64,000 bases of DNA from Streptomyces sp. MspMP-M5. Its GTDB lineage: Bacteria; Actinomycetota; Actinomycetes; Streptomycetales; Streptomycetaceae. The notes below the pieces were generated by a model, which made no database searches, was not told the origin of the DNA, and was given only the letters and a program-made list of their open reading frames with translations. The number at the start of each line of letters is the position of its first letter. The stretch's first letter is position 1. The stretch is from positions 62,001 to 126,000 of the forward strand of contig NZ_KB891929.1 of the NCBI RefSeq assembly GCF_000373585.1, read 5' to 3'. Shown one piece after another: positions 42,607 through 51,741 of this stretch. A program made the position numbers and the translations under genes.

Positions 42607-42907
42607 CCGCTCCACCGCTCCCGCCGTGTCCCCCGCCGACCGTACCGGCCGTACGCCCGTATGTGTCCCACAGTGCCCTACTCCTGGAACCCGCCACGAG
42701 TTCCCGGCGTCCGGGACACCCGGTGCGGAGCAGGGCGCCGGGCGGCCGGTGGGGGGTACGTGGGATCATGGACCACCGGCCGGACCGCTGCGACGCTGTT
42801 CACCGGGCGTCCGCGGCCCGCCGCCCTCCCCGGCCACCGCCGGGTGGGAGTGCCCCCAGTCCGCCCGGAGCGCGCAGCTCCGCCAGCCCCCTGGAGACCC
42901 CTCCGGC
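42607..42907. other. Divergent promoter region DUF445 / SGNH hydrolase
   Basis: About 300 bp with no gene. It contains GGGAGTGCCCCCAG near 42846, a G/C-rich motif whose complement recurs at 63681-63700 upstream of the MBL-fold gene. No clear promoter hexamers stand out. Confidence 0.35.
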
Positions 42908-44218
42908 ATGACCAGACGCGTGGGATACACCCTGCTCGCCGGCCTGGCGGCGGTGGTGGTGCTGATCTCGGCGGCGATATTCGCCGGTTTCGACGGCACC
43001 CCCGGCCTCCCGGGCGGCCCGCCGCGGGAGCCGCGGACCTCGGCGGCGCCGGCGGTCTCCGGGCAGTGGGTCGGCACCTGGTCGGCGGCCGTCGCGTCGG
43101 CGGAGCCCGGCACCAAGGACGGCTACGCGCAGATGTCGATCCGGAACGTCGTCCACACCAGCGTCGGCGGCTCCAGCGCCCGGATCCGGCTCTCCAACCT
43201 CTACGGCACCCGCCCGCTGCCGCTCAGCCACGCCTCGCTGGCCCTGTCGGCCGGCAGCGGCAGCCCGATCGCCACGGCCGGCAGCATGCGCCGGCTGACC
43301 TTCGGCGGCAAGCCGTCGGTGACGCTCCCGATCGGCGGCGAGCTCACCAGCGACCCGGTCCGGCTGGCCGTGCCCGGCAACGCCGACCTGCTGGTCACCA
43401 CGTACTCCCCGGCCCCCTCGGGACCGGCCACCTACCACCCGTACGCCCGGCAGACGTCCTACCTGGCGCGCGGCGACCGCACCGAGGACTCCGCGGGCAC
43501 CGCCTATACGGAGCAGAGCCCGTACTGGCGCTATCTGACCGGCGTGGACGTGCTGACCACCAAGGCACGCGGCGCGGTGGTGGCGATCGGCGACTCGATC
43601 ACCGACGGCATCACCTCCACGCCCGGCGCCAACCACCGCTGGACGGACTTCCTCGCGGCCCGGCTGCGCGACGAGCCGGGCGCCCCCCGCTACGGCGTCC
43701 TCAACACCGGCCTCAGCGGCAACCGCCTGCTCACCGACAGCAGCCGCCTCGCCCCCACCAACGGGCCCAGCCTGCTCTCGCGTCTGGACCGTGACGTGCT
43801 GTCCCGTACGGGCGTGCAGGCGGTGGTGGTCGAGATCGGCGTGAACGACCTGTTCAAGGCACCGCGTCAGCTCGACCCGCGGAAGGTCGTGGCGGGCATG
43901 CGGGAGGTGGTGCGGCGGGCGCACGAACGCGGGCTGCGGGTCACCGGCAGCACCCTCACGCCCTTCGGTGGGCACCGCGGCTACTCCCGACGGCTCAACG
44001 CGGTACGCGAACGGGTCAACCACCTGATCCGCTCCGGCGCCGTCTACGACGACGTCGTCGACTTCGACCGGGCGCTGCGCGATCCGGCGCACCCGCTGCG
44101 GCTGCTGCCGGCGTACGACTCCGGTGACCATCTGCACCCCAGCGACGCCGGCTACCGCGCGATGGCCGACGCGGTGGACGTGGACGGCCTGCGGCAGACC
44201 GCGCCCGCCGCGCTCTGA
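42908..44218 (+). CDS. Membrane-anchored or secreted SGNH/GDSL hydrolase
   Basis: 436 residues. An N-terminal membrane segment (YTLLAGLAAVVVLISAAIFAG) is followed by a beta-rich domain (about 50-200; WVGTWSAAVASAEPGTKDGY, IRLSNLYGTRPL) and the SGNH catalytic domain: block I VVAIGDSITDGITS (Ser), Gly in NTGLSGNRLL, block III VVVEIGVNDLF (Asn) and block V DHLHPSDAGYRAM (Asp/His). Family members are extracellular esterases or lipases. Monocistronic and divergent from DUF445. Confidence 0.86.
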   Translation: MTRRVGYTLLAGLAAVVVLISAAIFAGFDGTPGLPGGPPREPRTSAAPAVSGQWVGTWSAAVASAEPGTKDGYAQMSIRNVVHTSVGGSSARIRLSNLYGTRPLPLSHASLALSAGSGSPIATAGSMRRLTFGGKPSVTLPIGGELTSDPVRLAVPGNADLLVTTYSPAPSGPATYHPYARQTSYLARGDRTEDSAGTAYTEQSPYWRYLTGVDVLTTKARGAVVAIGDSITDGITSTPGANHRWTDFLAARLRDEPGAPRYGVLNTGLSGNRLLTDSSRLAPTNGPSLLSRLDRDVLSRTGVQAVVVEIGVNDLFKAPRQLDPRKVVAGMREVVRRAHERGLRVTGSTLTPFGGHRGYSRRLNAVRERVNHLIRSGAVYDDVVDFDRALRDPAHPLRLLPAYDSGDHLHPSDAGYRAMADAVDVDGLRQTAPAAL

Positions 44219-44232
44219 GCCCGCGGCCCCGG

Positions 44233-44943
44233 TCAGTCCAGTTCGCGGCCCTGCCGGCGCTCCTCCTTGAGCCGCCGCCGCTCTTCCTTGCGCTCGGCCT
44301 TCAGGCGCCGCTGCTCCTCCTTGGGCAGCTTGCGTTCCACGCCGACGCCGCCCATCAGGGCCAGCCCCGAGACGATCACCCGGGGCGCCCCGGGCTCGCC
44401 CGGCACCCCGTCCTCCCGGGAGTCGAAGCCGCCCATGATGCCCAGCCCGCGCACCTCGACCTCGACGCCCGGCGGCACGACGACATTGACCCCGCCCATC
44501 ACCGCCCAGACGTCGATCCGGACCTCCCGGTCGGCGAAGTCGGCCTCGCGCAGGTCGAGTTCGCCGCCGCCCATGAGGCAGATCGCGGTGAACCGGCGCC
44601 CGATCGTCCACCGGCCCCTGCGCTCGAAGCCGCCCATGACGGCGATGCCCGTCGTGGAGCCCTGGGCGCCCTCGCGGATCCGCGCGGACCAGGCCGTCAC
44701 CGCGCCGTCCGGCGCCGGCTCCTTGCGGAGCGACAGCGGGGGCGCGGCGGGCGCGGCCGCCGGCAGGTCGGCGGTGAGCCGCTCCAGTTCCCCGTAGGTG
44801 CGGGCCTTGTGGGTGGCGTCGAACCGCTCGTCGAACTCCGCCATGTCCAGCCGGCCCTCGGCGAGGGCGTCCCGCAGGATCTCGGTCACCCGCTCGCGGT
44901 CGGCGTCGGAGGCGCGCAGCTGGGGGAGCCGTTCGTCAGTCAT
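44233..44943 (-). CDS. DUF1707 protein with LiaF-like C-terminal domain
   Basis: 236 residues. N-terminal DUF1707 (RASDADRERVTEILRDALAE, then GRLDMAEFDERFDATHKA) followed by a right-handed beta domain of LiaF/DUF2154 type with repeated GG motifs (IAVMGGFERRG, AICLMGGGELDL, WAVMGGVNVVVPPG, LGIMGGFDSRE, LALMGGVGVERK). The tail is highly charged (Glu/Arg/Lys). DUF1707 proteins are actinobacterial and linked to envelope stress responses by analogy with LiaF. It converges with the SGNH gene (14 bp between stops). Confidence 0.82.
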   Translation of the reverse strand: MTDERLPQLRASDADRERVTEILRDALAEGRLDMAEFDERFDATHKARTYGELERLTADLPAAAPAAPPLSLRKEPAPDGAVTAWSARIREGAQGSTTGIAVMGGFERRGRWTIGRRFTAICLMGGGELDLREADFADREVRIDVWAVMGGVNVVVPPGVEVEVRGLGIMGGFDSREDGVPGEPGAPRVIVSGLALMGGVGVERKLPKEEQRRLKAERKEERRRLKEERRQGRELD

Positions 44944-44972
44944 ACGGACAGATTAGGGCCTGTCCGTGGGGA

Positions 44973-46013
44973 TCAGGGGCGGAGCGGCGGCGTCCGATGC
45001 GGGTCCGGCCCGGCGGCGGTGCCGGGGGCGGAGCGGGCCGTGCCGCCGCCCGCGTAGAGCTCGGCGATCAGGGTCTCGATGTCGGGTTCGCGCACCGCGA
45101 GGTCCACCAGCGGGTAGCGGGCGGCGACCGCCGCCACCACGGGTGCCGCGCTGCGCTCCGCGGGGAACGCCAGCCACTGCCGCGGGCCCTCCACCTTCAC
45201 CGTGCGGGCGCCGGGCACGCCCTCGATGGGCGGGAGTTCCTCGGCCAGGTCCACCACCAGGGTGCGCTCGCCGTCCGCGGCGGCCCGCAGCCCGGCCAGG
45301 TCCCCGTCGAAGACCAGCCGGCCGTGGTCGATGACCATCACCCGGCGGCACAACTGCTCGATGTCGGTGAGGTCGTGGGTGGTCAGCAGGACCGTGACCC
45401 CGCGTTCGGCGTTGACCTCGCGCAGGAACGAGCGGACCTTGGCCTTGCTGACGACGTCCAGGCCGATGGTCGGCTCGTCGAGGTAGAGCACGTCGGGGTC
45501 GTGCAGCAGCGCGGCGGCGATGTCGCCGCGCATCCGCTGGCCGAGCGAGAGCTGACGGACCGGCACCTCCAACAGGGGCGCGAGGTCGAGGAGTTCGACG
45601 CAGCGGTCGAGGTTGGTACGGAAGACGGCGGCCGGGACGCGGTACATCCGGCGCACCAGCTCGTAGGAGTCCTTCAGCGGCAGGTCCCACCACAGGGTGG
45701 TGCGCTGCCCGAAGACCACGCCGATGCGGCGGGCGAGGCGGGTGCGCTCCCGGGAGGGGTCGATGCCGGCGACCCGCAGCCGGCCGCCGCTGGGCACCAG
45801 GATGCCGGTGAGCATCTTGATGGTGGTGGACTTCCCGGCGCCGTTGGGCCCGATGTAGCCGACCATCTCACCGCGCGGCACCTGGAAGGTGAGGCCGTCG
45901 ACGGCGCGGACCTGGTGCCGGGTCCGGCGCCAGCGGCCCGCCCGGCGGCGGACGGTGAAGACCTTCTCGACGTCCGCCAGCTCGATCAGCGGATCTCCGC
46001 CCACCGCGTCCAT
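44973..46013 (-). CDS. ABC-2 exporter ATPase
   Basis: 346 residues. Walker A GYIGPNGAGKSTTIKML, Q-loop VVFGQRTTLWWDLPLKDSY, signature LSLGQRMRGDIAAALL, Walker B VLYLDEPTIGLDVVSK and switch TTHDLTDIEQLCR. The LSLGQRMR signature and GQRTTLWWDL are typical of the ATPase paired with ABC2_membrane_6 permeases. About 90 C-terminal residues form an extra domain (LVVDLAEELPPIEGVPGART). Third gene of a permease-permease-ATPase unit. Exported substrate unknown. Confidence 0.87.
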   Translation of the reverse strand: MDAVGGDPLIELADVEKVFTVRRRAGRWRRTRHQVRAVDGLTFQVPRGEMVGYIGPNGAGKSTTIKMLTGILVPSGGRLRVAGIDPSRERTRLARRIGVVFGQRTTLWWDLPLKDSYELVRRMYRVPAAVFRTNLDRCVELLDLAPLLEVPVRQLSLGQRMRGDIAAALLHDPDVLYLDEPTIGLDVVSKAKVRSFLREVNAERGVTVLLTTHDLTDIEQLCRRVMVIDHGRLVFDGDLAGLRAAADGERTLVVDLAEELPPIEGVPGARTVKVEGPRQWLAFPAERSAAPVVAAVAARYPLVDLAVREPDIETLIAELYAGGGTARSAPGTAAGPDPHRTPPLRP

Positions 46014-46045
46014 GGCCTCAACTCCCTCATGTCTCCGATGGCTTG

Positions 46046-46096
46046 GTGTCGTAGTGCTTGCTTCGTGTTGTGGTGCTTGCTTCGTGTCGTGGGGTC
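46046..46096. repeat. 19-bp tandem repeat between permease and ATPase genes
   Basis: GTGTCGTAGTGCTTGCTTC is followed directly by GTGTTGTGGTGCTTGCTTC (two mismatches) and a partial third copy. It fills most of the 81-bp spacer, where the rest of the operon is overlapped. Confidence 0.7.
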
Positions 46097-46946
46097 AGCT
46101 GCCGGTGCTGCGGTAGGCGCGGACACCGTGCCGCCAGGCCAGTGCGGCGCCGGCGACCATCAGCGCGGCCACCGCGGGGCCCAGGAAGGCCGTCCAGGCC
46201 GGCAGGCCGAGGGGGTAGGGGCGGCCGAGCAGCCACAGGGCGGGCAGCCAGTTGACGAAGGCCAGCGGGACGATGAAGGTGACGCCGCGGACGAGGTCGC
46301 GGGCGAACACCGTCGGCGGGTACTGGAGCAGGGCGTTGCCGCCGTAGGTGAGGGAGTTCTGGAGTTCGGCGGCGTCCTGCGCCCAGAACTGGAAGGCCGC
46401 CCCGGCGGTGTAGACCGCGCCGAAGATCACCGCGCCGCACACCGCCATCAGCGGCACCATCAGGACCCGGCCCGGCGTCCAGTCCACCTCGATCCGACCG
46501 GCCGACCACAGCAGCACCAGCAGCCCCTGGGTGGTGCGGCCCAGCCGGCGCAGCGCGAAACGGTCCGCGGCGATCTGGGCGTAGACCGGGGCGGGGCGCA
46601 GCAGCAGGGTGTCGAGGGTGCCGTCGCGGATCCGGGCGCCCAGCCGCTCCACGTTGCCGACGACCAGGTCCGCGAGTCCCAGCGCGAGGCTGCAGGTGCC
46701 GTAGAGGAAGGCGACCTCGGGGAGGGTGAAGCCGCCGAGCGCGCGGACGCGGGAGAACATCAGCAGGATCGCGGCGAAGTCCAGTGCGCTGCCGGCGAAG
46801 TTGCCGAGCGTCATCAGGGCGAACGACGTCCGGTAGGCGAGCGTGGAGCGCACCCACATCCAGGCGATCAGCCCGTACGCGTACATCCCGTGCCCGAGGG
46901 CGCGCAGCCGGCCGTCCGGTGCACCGAGGTCGCCGTCCCTAGCCAC
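46095..46946 (-). CDS. ABC-2 type exporter permease
   Basis: 283 residues, GTG start overlapping the upstream permease stop by 8 bp. Six hydrophobic segments; LGLADLVVGNVERLGARIRDGTLDTLLLRPAPVYAQI (about 90-125) is the conserved loop of the ABC2_membrane_6 family. It should form a heterodimeric channel with the upstream permease, powered by the downstream ATPase. No drug or lipid specificity can be assigned. Confidence 0.83.
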   Translation of the reverse strand: MARDGDLGAPDGRLRALGHGMYAYGLIAWMWVRSTLAYRTSFALMTLGNFAGSALDFAAILLMFSRVRALGGFTLPEVAFLYGTCSLALGLADLVVGNVERLGARIRDGTLDTLLLRPAPVYAQIAADRFALRRLGRTTQGLLVLLWSAGRIEVDWTPGRVLMVPLMAVCGAVIFGAVYTAGAAFQFWAQDAAELQNSLTYGGNALLQYPPTVFARDLVRGVTFIVPLAFVNWLPALWLLGRPYPLGLPAWTAFLGPAVAALMVAGAALAWRHGVRAYRSTGS

Positions 46947-47733
46947 CCTGGACCACCACCTTGCGGGTGGCGGCGGACTGCACCAGCCGCCCCAGGGCCA
47001 GCAGTGCCGCCGCCCAGGCCGCCTGGAACGCCAGCCCGCGCAGCAGCGCCGAGCCGGTCCGGGCGCCGATCAGGACGTCGGCCGGTACCTGGAGCAGCGC
47101 CGCCCACGGCAGCAGCTGGGCGGCGTCGGCCAGCCCGCCGGGGAAGACCCGCAGCGGCAGCACCATCCCGGAGAAGAACATGCAGGACAGCCCGCTGACC
47201 ATGGCCAGTCCCGAGCTGTCCAGCAGCCAGAACGCCGACAGCGCGACGAGGTAGCGCAGCGCGAAGCTGACGACGACGCCCAGCAGCGCCGACAGCAGGA
47301 ACCAGCCCCAGGTCAGCGGGTCGCCGGGGAGCGCGAGCGGGAAGGCCAGGGCGCCGATCGCGAGCGGTGCGACGCCGCGGCCGAGCAGTTGGAGGCCGGC
47401 CCGGCCCAGGTCCGCGGCGAGCCACCACAGCTGGAGGTCGGCGGGCCGGTAGAGGTCCACCGCGATGTCGCCGCTGCGGATCCGCTCCTGGAGCTCGTCC
47501 AGGCCGCCGGTGGCGATCAGCGCGACGGCCAGCAGGGCCTGCCCGGCCCAGACGAAGGTCAGCGCCTGCGCCGGTCCGTAGCCGCCCAGGTGCGGCCGCT
47601 GGTCCCACAGGGCGAGGTAGGTGTAGGCGATGATGAAGCCGAAGACGGTGTTGGTGACGATGCCGGCGACGGTGGCGGCGCGGTAGGTGGCGTACCGCCG
47701 GAAACTGCCGGCCGCCACCGCGACGTACAACAC
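46939..47733 (-). CDS. ABC-2 type exporter permease
   Basis: 264 residues from GTG with GGGGGAG six bases upstream; longer frames run into non-coding upstream sequence. Six membrane helices and the family loop GGLDELQERIRSGDIAVDLY PADLQL (split here), parallel to the IRDGTLDTLLLRP loop of its partner. First gene of the exporter operon. Its last 8 bp overlap the next permease. Confidence 0.83.
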   Translation of the reverse strand: MLYVAVAAGSFRRYATYRAATVAGIVTNTVFGFIIAYTYLALWDQRPHLGGYGPAQALTFVWAGQALLAVALIATGGLDELQERIRSGDIAVDLYRPADLQLWWLAADLGRAGLQLLGRGVAPLAIGALAFPLALPGDPLTWGWFLLSALLGVVVSFALRYLVALSAFWLLDSSGLAMVSGLSCMFFSGMVLPLRVFPGGLADAAQLLPWAALLQVPADVLIGARTGSALLRGLAFQAAWAAALLALGRLVQSAATRKVVVQGG

Positions 47734-48164
47734 GCCCTGCTCCCCCCGATCGTGGTCGATCCGCTCGTGGCCGGTCCGTGCGTGGTCGCTCCGTCCGGGC
47801 CGGTCCGTCCGGGGCGGTGCGGACGGCGGGCATCGGAGCCTAGGGTCCGCCCGCGGTGGGCACCATCGATTTATCACTCGTCCGGGTGAGGCAGGGGTGC
47901 CATTCGGCCGCTCGACGGGCGGACGCGGGTGCGTGCCACCCCCGGTGAACGGGACGGATGATGCGAAAGTTTCCTCTCGGGCATCAGCTGACTTTTCCGG
48001 CATAGCGCAGGAAACCCCGCACGGCACACCGCACCGCCGCCCCGCACCGCGGTCCGTGCGACCCGCAGCCCGGTACCGCACCCGCCCGGCAACCACACCG
48101 GTCCTGACACGACACCGCTCCGCCGCGGTACAACCTCCGGCGGTGGCCGAGGAGTCACACAGAC
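47734..48164. other. Divergent promoter region exporter / PBP
   Basis: About 430 bp with no convincing gene. It should hold the exporter promoter on the minus strand and the PBP promoter on the plus strand. No repeat or regulator site stands out. Confidence 0.35.
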
Positions 48165-50453
48165 ATGAGCGACGACGCGCGGCACGACGGCACGGGCAGC
48201 GAGCACGCCGAGACCGACGAGACCGACGAGACCGACGAGGCAGCCGTCGCCCGTCCCCGGCGCACGGGCTGGCGCCGGCTCCTGCCGACCTGGCGGACGG
48301 TGGTGGGCGGCGTACTGCTCCTCCTGCTGCTGATCGTGGGCGGGCTGACCGCCGGTTACCTCCTCGTCGGCATCCCGCCCGCCAACAGCGCCGCGAAGGC
48401 GCAGAGCAACGTCTACCTCTACTCCGACGGCACCGAACTGGCCCGCGACGGCGACGTCAACCGCGAGAACGTCCCGCTCGGGCAGGTGCCCAGGACCGTC
48501 CAGCGGGCCGTACTGGCCGCCGAGGACCGGGACTTCGCCGACGAGTCCGCGGTCGACCCGGCCGCAATGCTGCGGGCCGCCTGGAACACCGTCACCGGCA
48601 AGGGCAGACAGTCCGGCTCCACCATCACCCAGCAGTACGTCAAGAACTACTACCTCGGCCAGGAACAGACCCTCACCCGCAAGGCCAAGGAGTTCTTCAT
48701 CGCCATCAAGCTGGACCGCGAGGAGTCCAAGGACGAGATCCTCCAGGGCTACCTCAACACCAGCTACTACGGCCGCAACGCCTACGGCATCCAGGCCGCC
48801 GCCCAGGCGTACTACGGCAAGAACGTCGGCGACCTCACCACCGCCGAGGGCGCCTACCTCGCCGCGCTCCTCAACGCCCCCAGCGCGTACGACATCACCG
48901 CCCACCCCGAGAACCGCCCGCGCGCCGTGGCCCGCTGGAACTACGTGCTGGACGGCATGGTCGAACAGAAGTGGCTGAGCCGCGCCGAGCGCACCGCGAT
49001 GACCTTCCCCGCCCTCGTCCAGGCCCGCGCCTCCGCCGGCCTCTCCGGGCAGCGCGGCTATCTCGTCGAAGCGGTCCGGGACTACCTCACCCAGCACGAC
49101 GTCGTCGACGAGAACACCCTCCGGGCCGGCGGCTACCGCATCACCACCACCATCGACCGCAAGCGGCAGAACGCCTTCGTGCAGTCCGTCCGCACCCAGC
49201 TGATGGACCGGCTCGACGACACCCGCGCGGTGGACCGCGCCGTCCGGGCCGGCGGCGCCTCCATCGACCCCGCCACCGGCCGGGTCGTCGCCCTCTACGG
49301 CGGCATCGACTACGCCAAGCAGTACGTCAACAGCGCCACCCGGCGCGACTACCAGGTCGGCTCCACCTTCAAGCCGCTGGTCTTCGCCGCCGCCGTCGAG
49401 CACCACTCCGTCACCCAGGACGGCGCCCCGATCACCCCCCGCACCCTCTACGACGGCACGAACAAGCGGATGACGGTCAGTCACGGCCGGCCCACCGGCT
49501 TCGCCCCCGCCAACGAGGACGACCGCTCCTACGGCCCGCTCACCGTCACCGAGGCCACCGACAAGTCCGTCAACGCGGTCTACGCCCAGATGGGCATCGA
49601 CGTCGGCCCGGGCACCGTCCGCAAGACGGCGGTCGCCCTCGGGGTCCCCGCCGACGCCCCCGGCCTCGCCGCCTCCCGGGGCGCCATCGCCCTGGGCACC
49701 GCGACCCCCAGCGTGCTGGACATGACCGAGGTCTACGCGACCCTGGCGCGGCACGGCCGGCAGCTCCCGTACACCCTGGTCGACCGGGTCACCAAGGCCG
49801 GTGAGGAGATCGACCTGCCGAAGCGCGAGCAGACCACCGCCGTCGGGCGGGCCGCCGCCGACACCACCACCCACATCCTGCGCAGCGTCGTCGACGGCGG
49901 CACCGGCACCGCCGCCCAGGCCGCCGGGCGCCCGGCGGCCGGCAAGACCGGCACCGCGGAGCAGGACAAGGCCGCCTGGTTCGCCGGCTACACCCCCGAA
50001 CTGGCCACCGTCGTGGCCGTGCTGGGCCAGCACCCGCAGACCGCGGTCCAGGAACCGCTCTACGGCGCGGCCGGCCTGGACCGCGTCAACGGCGGCGACT
50101 TCCCCGCCCGGATCTGGGCCGACTACACCGCGGCGGCGCTGGCCGGCCGCCCCGTCCGCGACTTCGACCTGCGACTCCAGGACGGCGCCGAGCCGAGCCC
50201 GTCCGCCGCGCCGTCCGCCGACGCGTCGGCGTCGCCCAGCGGTTCGGCGTCCCCGAGCACCGGCCCGTCCGGCAGCCCCACCGCGACCGGCAGCGGGGCG
50301 CCGACGGGAACCGGCGCCCCCACCGGCCCGACCGGCGTGCCGACCCTGCCCCCGCTCCCCACCGACGTGCCCCCCACCACCGAACCCACCGAGGAGTTCC
50401 CGACGGTGGCCCCGCCGGACGCCGACGAACTGACCCAGCGCTGGGGCGGGTAA
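48165..50453 (+). CDS. Class A penicillin-binding protein (transglycosylase/transpeptidase)
   Basis: 762 residues. A short acidic cytoplasmic part with an ETD triplet repeat, one membrane helix (about 47-69), GT51 transglycosylase (AAEDRDFADE with the catalytic Glu near 120, SGSTITQQYVKNYYL, TSYYGRNAYGIQAAA) and a transpeptidase domain with SxxK in GSTFKP (near 400), SVN (near 468) and KTGTAE (near 593). The last 80 residues are a Pro/Ser/Thr/Gly-rich wall-spanning tail. It polymerises and cross-links peptidoglycan outside the membrane. Monocistronic, divergent from the exporter. Confidence 0.92.
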   Translation: MSDDARHDGTGSEHAETDETDETDEAAVARPRRTGWRRLLPTWRTVVGGVLLLLLLIVGGLTAGYLLVGIPPANSAAKAQSNVYLYSDGTELARDGDVNRENVPLGQVPRTVQRAVLAAEDRDFADESAVDPAAMLRAAWNTVTGKGRQSGSTITQQYVKNYYLGQEQTLTRKAKEFFIAIKLDREESKDEILQGYLNTSYYGRNAYGIQAAAQAYYGKNVGDLTTAEGAYLAALLNAPSAYDITAHPENRPRAVARWNYVLDGMVEQKWLSRAERTAMTFPALVQARASAGLSGQRGYLVEAVRDYLTQHDVVDENTLRAGGYRITTTIDRKRQNAFVQSVRTQLMDRLDDTRAVDRAVRAGGASIDPATGRVVALYGGIDYAKQYVNSATRRDYQVGSTFKPLVFAAAVEHHSVTQDGAPITPRTLYDGTNKRMTVSHGRPTGFAPANEDDRSYGPLTVTEATDKSVNAVYAQMGIDVGPGTVRKTAVALGVPADAPGLAASRGAIALGTATPSVLDMTEVYATLARHGRQLPYTLVDRVTKAGEEIDLPKREQTTAVGRAAADTTTHILRSVVDGGTGTAAQAAGRPAAGKTGTAEQDKAAWFAGYTPELATVVAVLGQHPQTAVQEPLYGAAGLDRVNGGDFPARIWADYTAAALAGRPVRDFDLRLQDGAEPSPSAAPSADASASPSGSASPSTGPSGSPTATGSGAPTGTGAPTGPTGVPTLPPLPTDVPPTTEPTEEFPTVAPPDADELTQRWGG

Positions 50454-50497
50454 CCGGACTGCGGCCGGTGCTCTGCGACCGGTGGGCGGAGGCGCCG

Positions 50498-50818
50498 TCA
50501 GTGGCCGGACGTGGCCTTCAGCCCGACGACCGCCACCAGCAGCAGGCAAATGAAGAAGATCCGCGCGGCGGTCGCCGGTTCGCCGAGGACGAGCATGCCG
50601 ACCACCGCCGCACCGGCCGCGCCGATACCGACCCAGACGCCGTAGGCGGTGCCGATCGGCAGAGTGCGGGCCGCGTAGGAGAGCAGCACCATGCTGGCGA
50701 CGATGCCGGCGCCGGTGGCCACACTGGGCCACAGCCGGGTGAACCCGTCGGTGAACTTCATCCCGATCGACCAGCCGACCTCCAGCAGGCCGGCGACGAG
50801 GAGCAGGATCCATGCCAT
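50498..50818 (-). CDS. sugE: SugE/Gdx-type guanidinium exporter (SMR family)
   Basis: 106 residues, ATG with GGAGG seven bases upstream. Four membrane helices, conserved Glu13 in LLVAGLLEVGWSIGMKF and the SugE pattern LPIGTAYGVWVGIGAAGAA. Gdx-type SMR proteins exchange guanidinium for protons. The guanidine-III riboswitch directly upstream strongly supports that function over general drug export. Confidence 0.93.
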   Translation of the reverse strand: MAWILLLVAGLLEVGWSIGMKFTDGFTRLWPSVATGAGIVASMVLLSYAARTLPIGTAYGVWVGIGAAGAAVVGMLVLGEPATAARIFFICLLLVAVVGLKATSGH

Positions 50819-50852
50819 GACGGCACCTCCGTGAAAGAGCTTCAACAGGGGT

Positions 50853-50893
50853 GCGTCGTCTTGTCCTGACCCGGTACGGCGCGTCTCGTCGGG
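50853..50893 (-). ncRNA. Guanidine-III riboswitch (ykkC-III)
   Basis: On the minus strand, 41 nt beginning CCCGACGAGACGCGCCGTAC and continuing CGGGTCAGGACAAGACGACGC match the ykkC-III consensus, including the ACGAG, GGTCAGGACAAGAC core and pairing of both pseudoknot arms (CCCG/CGGG and GCGCCGT/GACGACGC region). It ends about 34 nt before the sugE start, where it can expose or hide the ribosome site in response to guanidine. Confidence 0.9.
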
Positions 50894-50913
50894 TTCCCCC
50901 GAGGCTAGCAAAA

Positions 50914-50959
50914 GGCTCCCCCGCCGGCGGTGACACGGATCACCGCCGACGGGGGAGCC
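50914..50959 (-). terminator. Terminator between the GroES-like gene and sugE
   Basis: GGCTCCCCCG ... CGGGGGAGCC with the inner arms CGGCGGTGA / TCACCGCCG, about 30 bp beyond the GroES-like stop and just upstream of the riboswitch; it separates the two minus-strand units. Confidence 0.8.
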
Positions 50960-50989
50960 CCTCGGCCACAGCCGGCGACAGGTGCGGCG

Positions 50990-51340
50990 CTACAGATACA
51001 GGCCGGTCGAGTCGTCGGCGCCCTCCAGGCGCTCCGCGGCCACCGCGTGCAGATCGCGCTCGCGCATCAGCACGTACGCCACCCCGCGCACCTCGACCTC
51101 GGCCCGGTCCTCGGGGTCGTACAGCACCCGGTCGCCCACCTCGACGGTCCGTACGTTCTGCCCCACCGCGACCACCTCGGCCCAGGCCAGGCGACGGCCG
51201 ACCGCCGCGGTCGCGGGAATGACGATGCCGCCGGACGAACGGCGCTCGCCCTCGGGAATGTCCGTCCGGACCAGCACACGGTCGTGCAGCATCCGGATCG
51301 GCAGCTTGTCGTGGGTGTCCTTGGCGTTATTCGGGCTCAC
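50990..51340 (-). CDS. GroES-like co-chaperonin family protein
   Basis: 116 residues from GTG. GroES fold signs: LHDRVLVRTDIPEGERRSSGGIVIP, EVVAVGQNVRTVEVGDRVLYDPED and a C-terminal YVLMRERDLHAV. It is not next to a groEL gene and the mobile loop is only loosely GroES-like, so it is a paralogue rather than the main co-chaperonin. The start codon has only a weak ribosome site. Confidence 0.8.
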   Translation of the reverse strand: MSPNNAKDTHDKLPIRMLHDRVLVRTDIPEGERRSSGGIVIPATAAVGRRLAWAEVVAVGQNVRTVEVGDRVLYDPEDRAEVEVRGVAYVLMRERDLHAVAAERLEGADDSTGLYL

Positions 51341-51420
51341 GGCATGACCGTACCTGCCCCACGGCGGCACTCATGCACCGCGGGCCGGATCCGGCGGGCC
51401 GGACGGGCCCCGGCGGCGCG

Positions 51421-51741
51421 CTACTTGTGCCGCTTCTTCGAGCCCAGCACCAGCAGACCGATCACCGCCACACCGACCATGGCCACCGGAACGATCCGCT
51501 CCAGACGCGGCGCCCCGTCCTCGGACACCAGCTGGCCGCGCACGTCCGAGACCAGGCGGTTGACGGCCACATAGGCCCGCCCCGCCGTGCGGTCCACGGC
51601 CGCCGACGCCTTCGACTTCGCCTCGTCCATGATCGTCTTCGGGTGCAGCCGGACGCCGATCTCGTCGAGCGTCACGGCGAGATCCTGCCGCCTGCGGACG
51701 ATGTCCGCCTCGATCTGGGCAGGGGTCCTGGCTTCCGACAC
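51421..51741 (-). CDS. DUF3618 membrane-anchored protein
   Basis: 106 residues from GTG. N-terminal DUF3618 pattern (RTPAQIEADIVRRRQDLAVT, then LDEIGVRLHPKTIM), a helical middle and one C-terminal membrane helix (IVPVAMVGVAVIGLLVLG) ending in SKKRHK. Small actinobacterial family of unknown function. Lies between the GroES-like gene and bcp, divergent from bcp. Confidence 0.83.
   Translation of the reverse strand: MSEARTPAQIEADIVRRRQDLAVTLDEIGVRLHPKTIMDEAKSKASAAVDRTAGRAYVAVNRLVSDVRGQLVSEDGAPRLERIVPVAMVGVAVIGLLVLGSKKRHK

Noticed and set aside
48209-48240. GAGACCGAC triplet repeat in the PBP start as a phase-variation tract
   Set aside because: The unit is a multiple of three, so changes would only alter the length of an acidic cytoplasmic tail (ETDETDETDE), not the frame.
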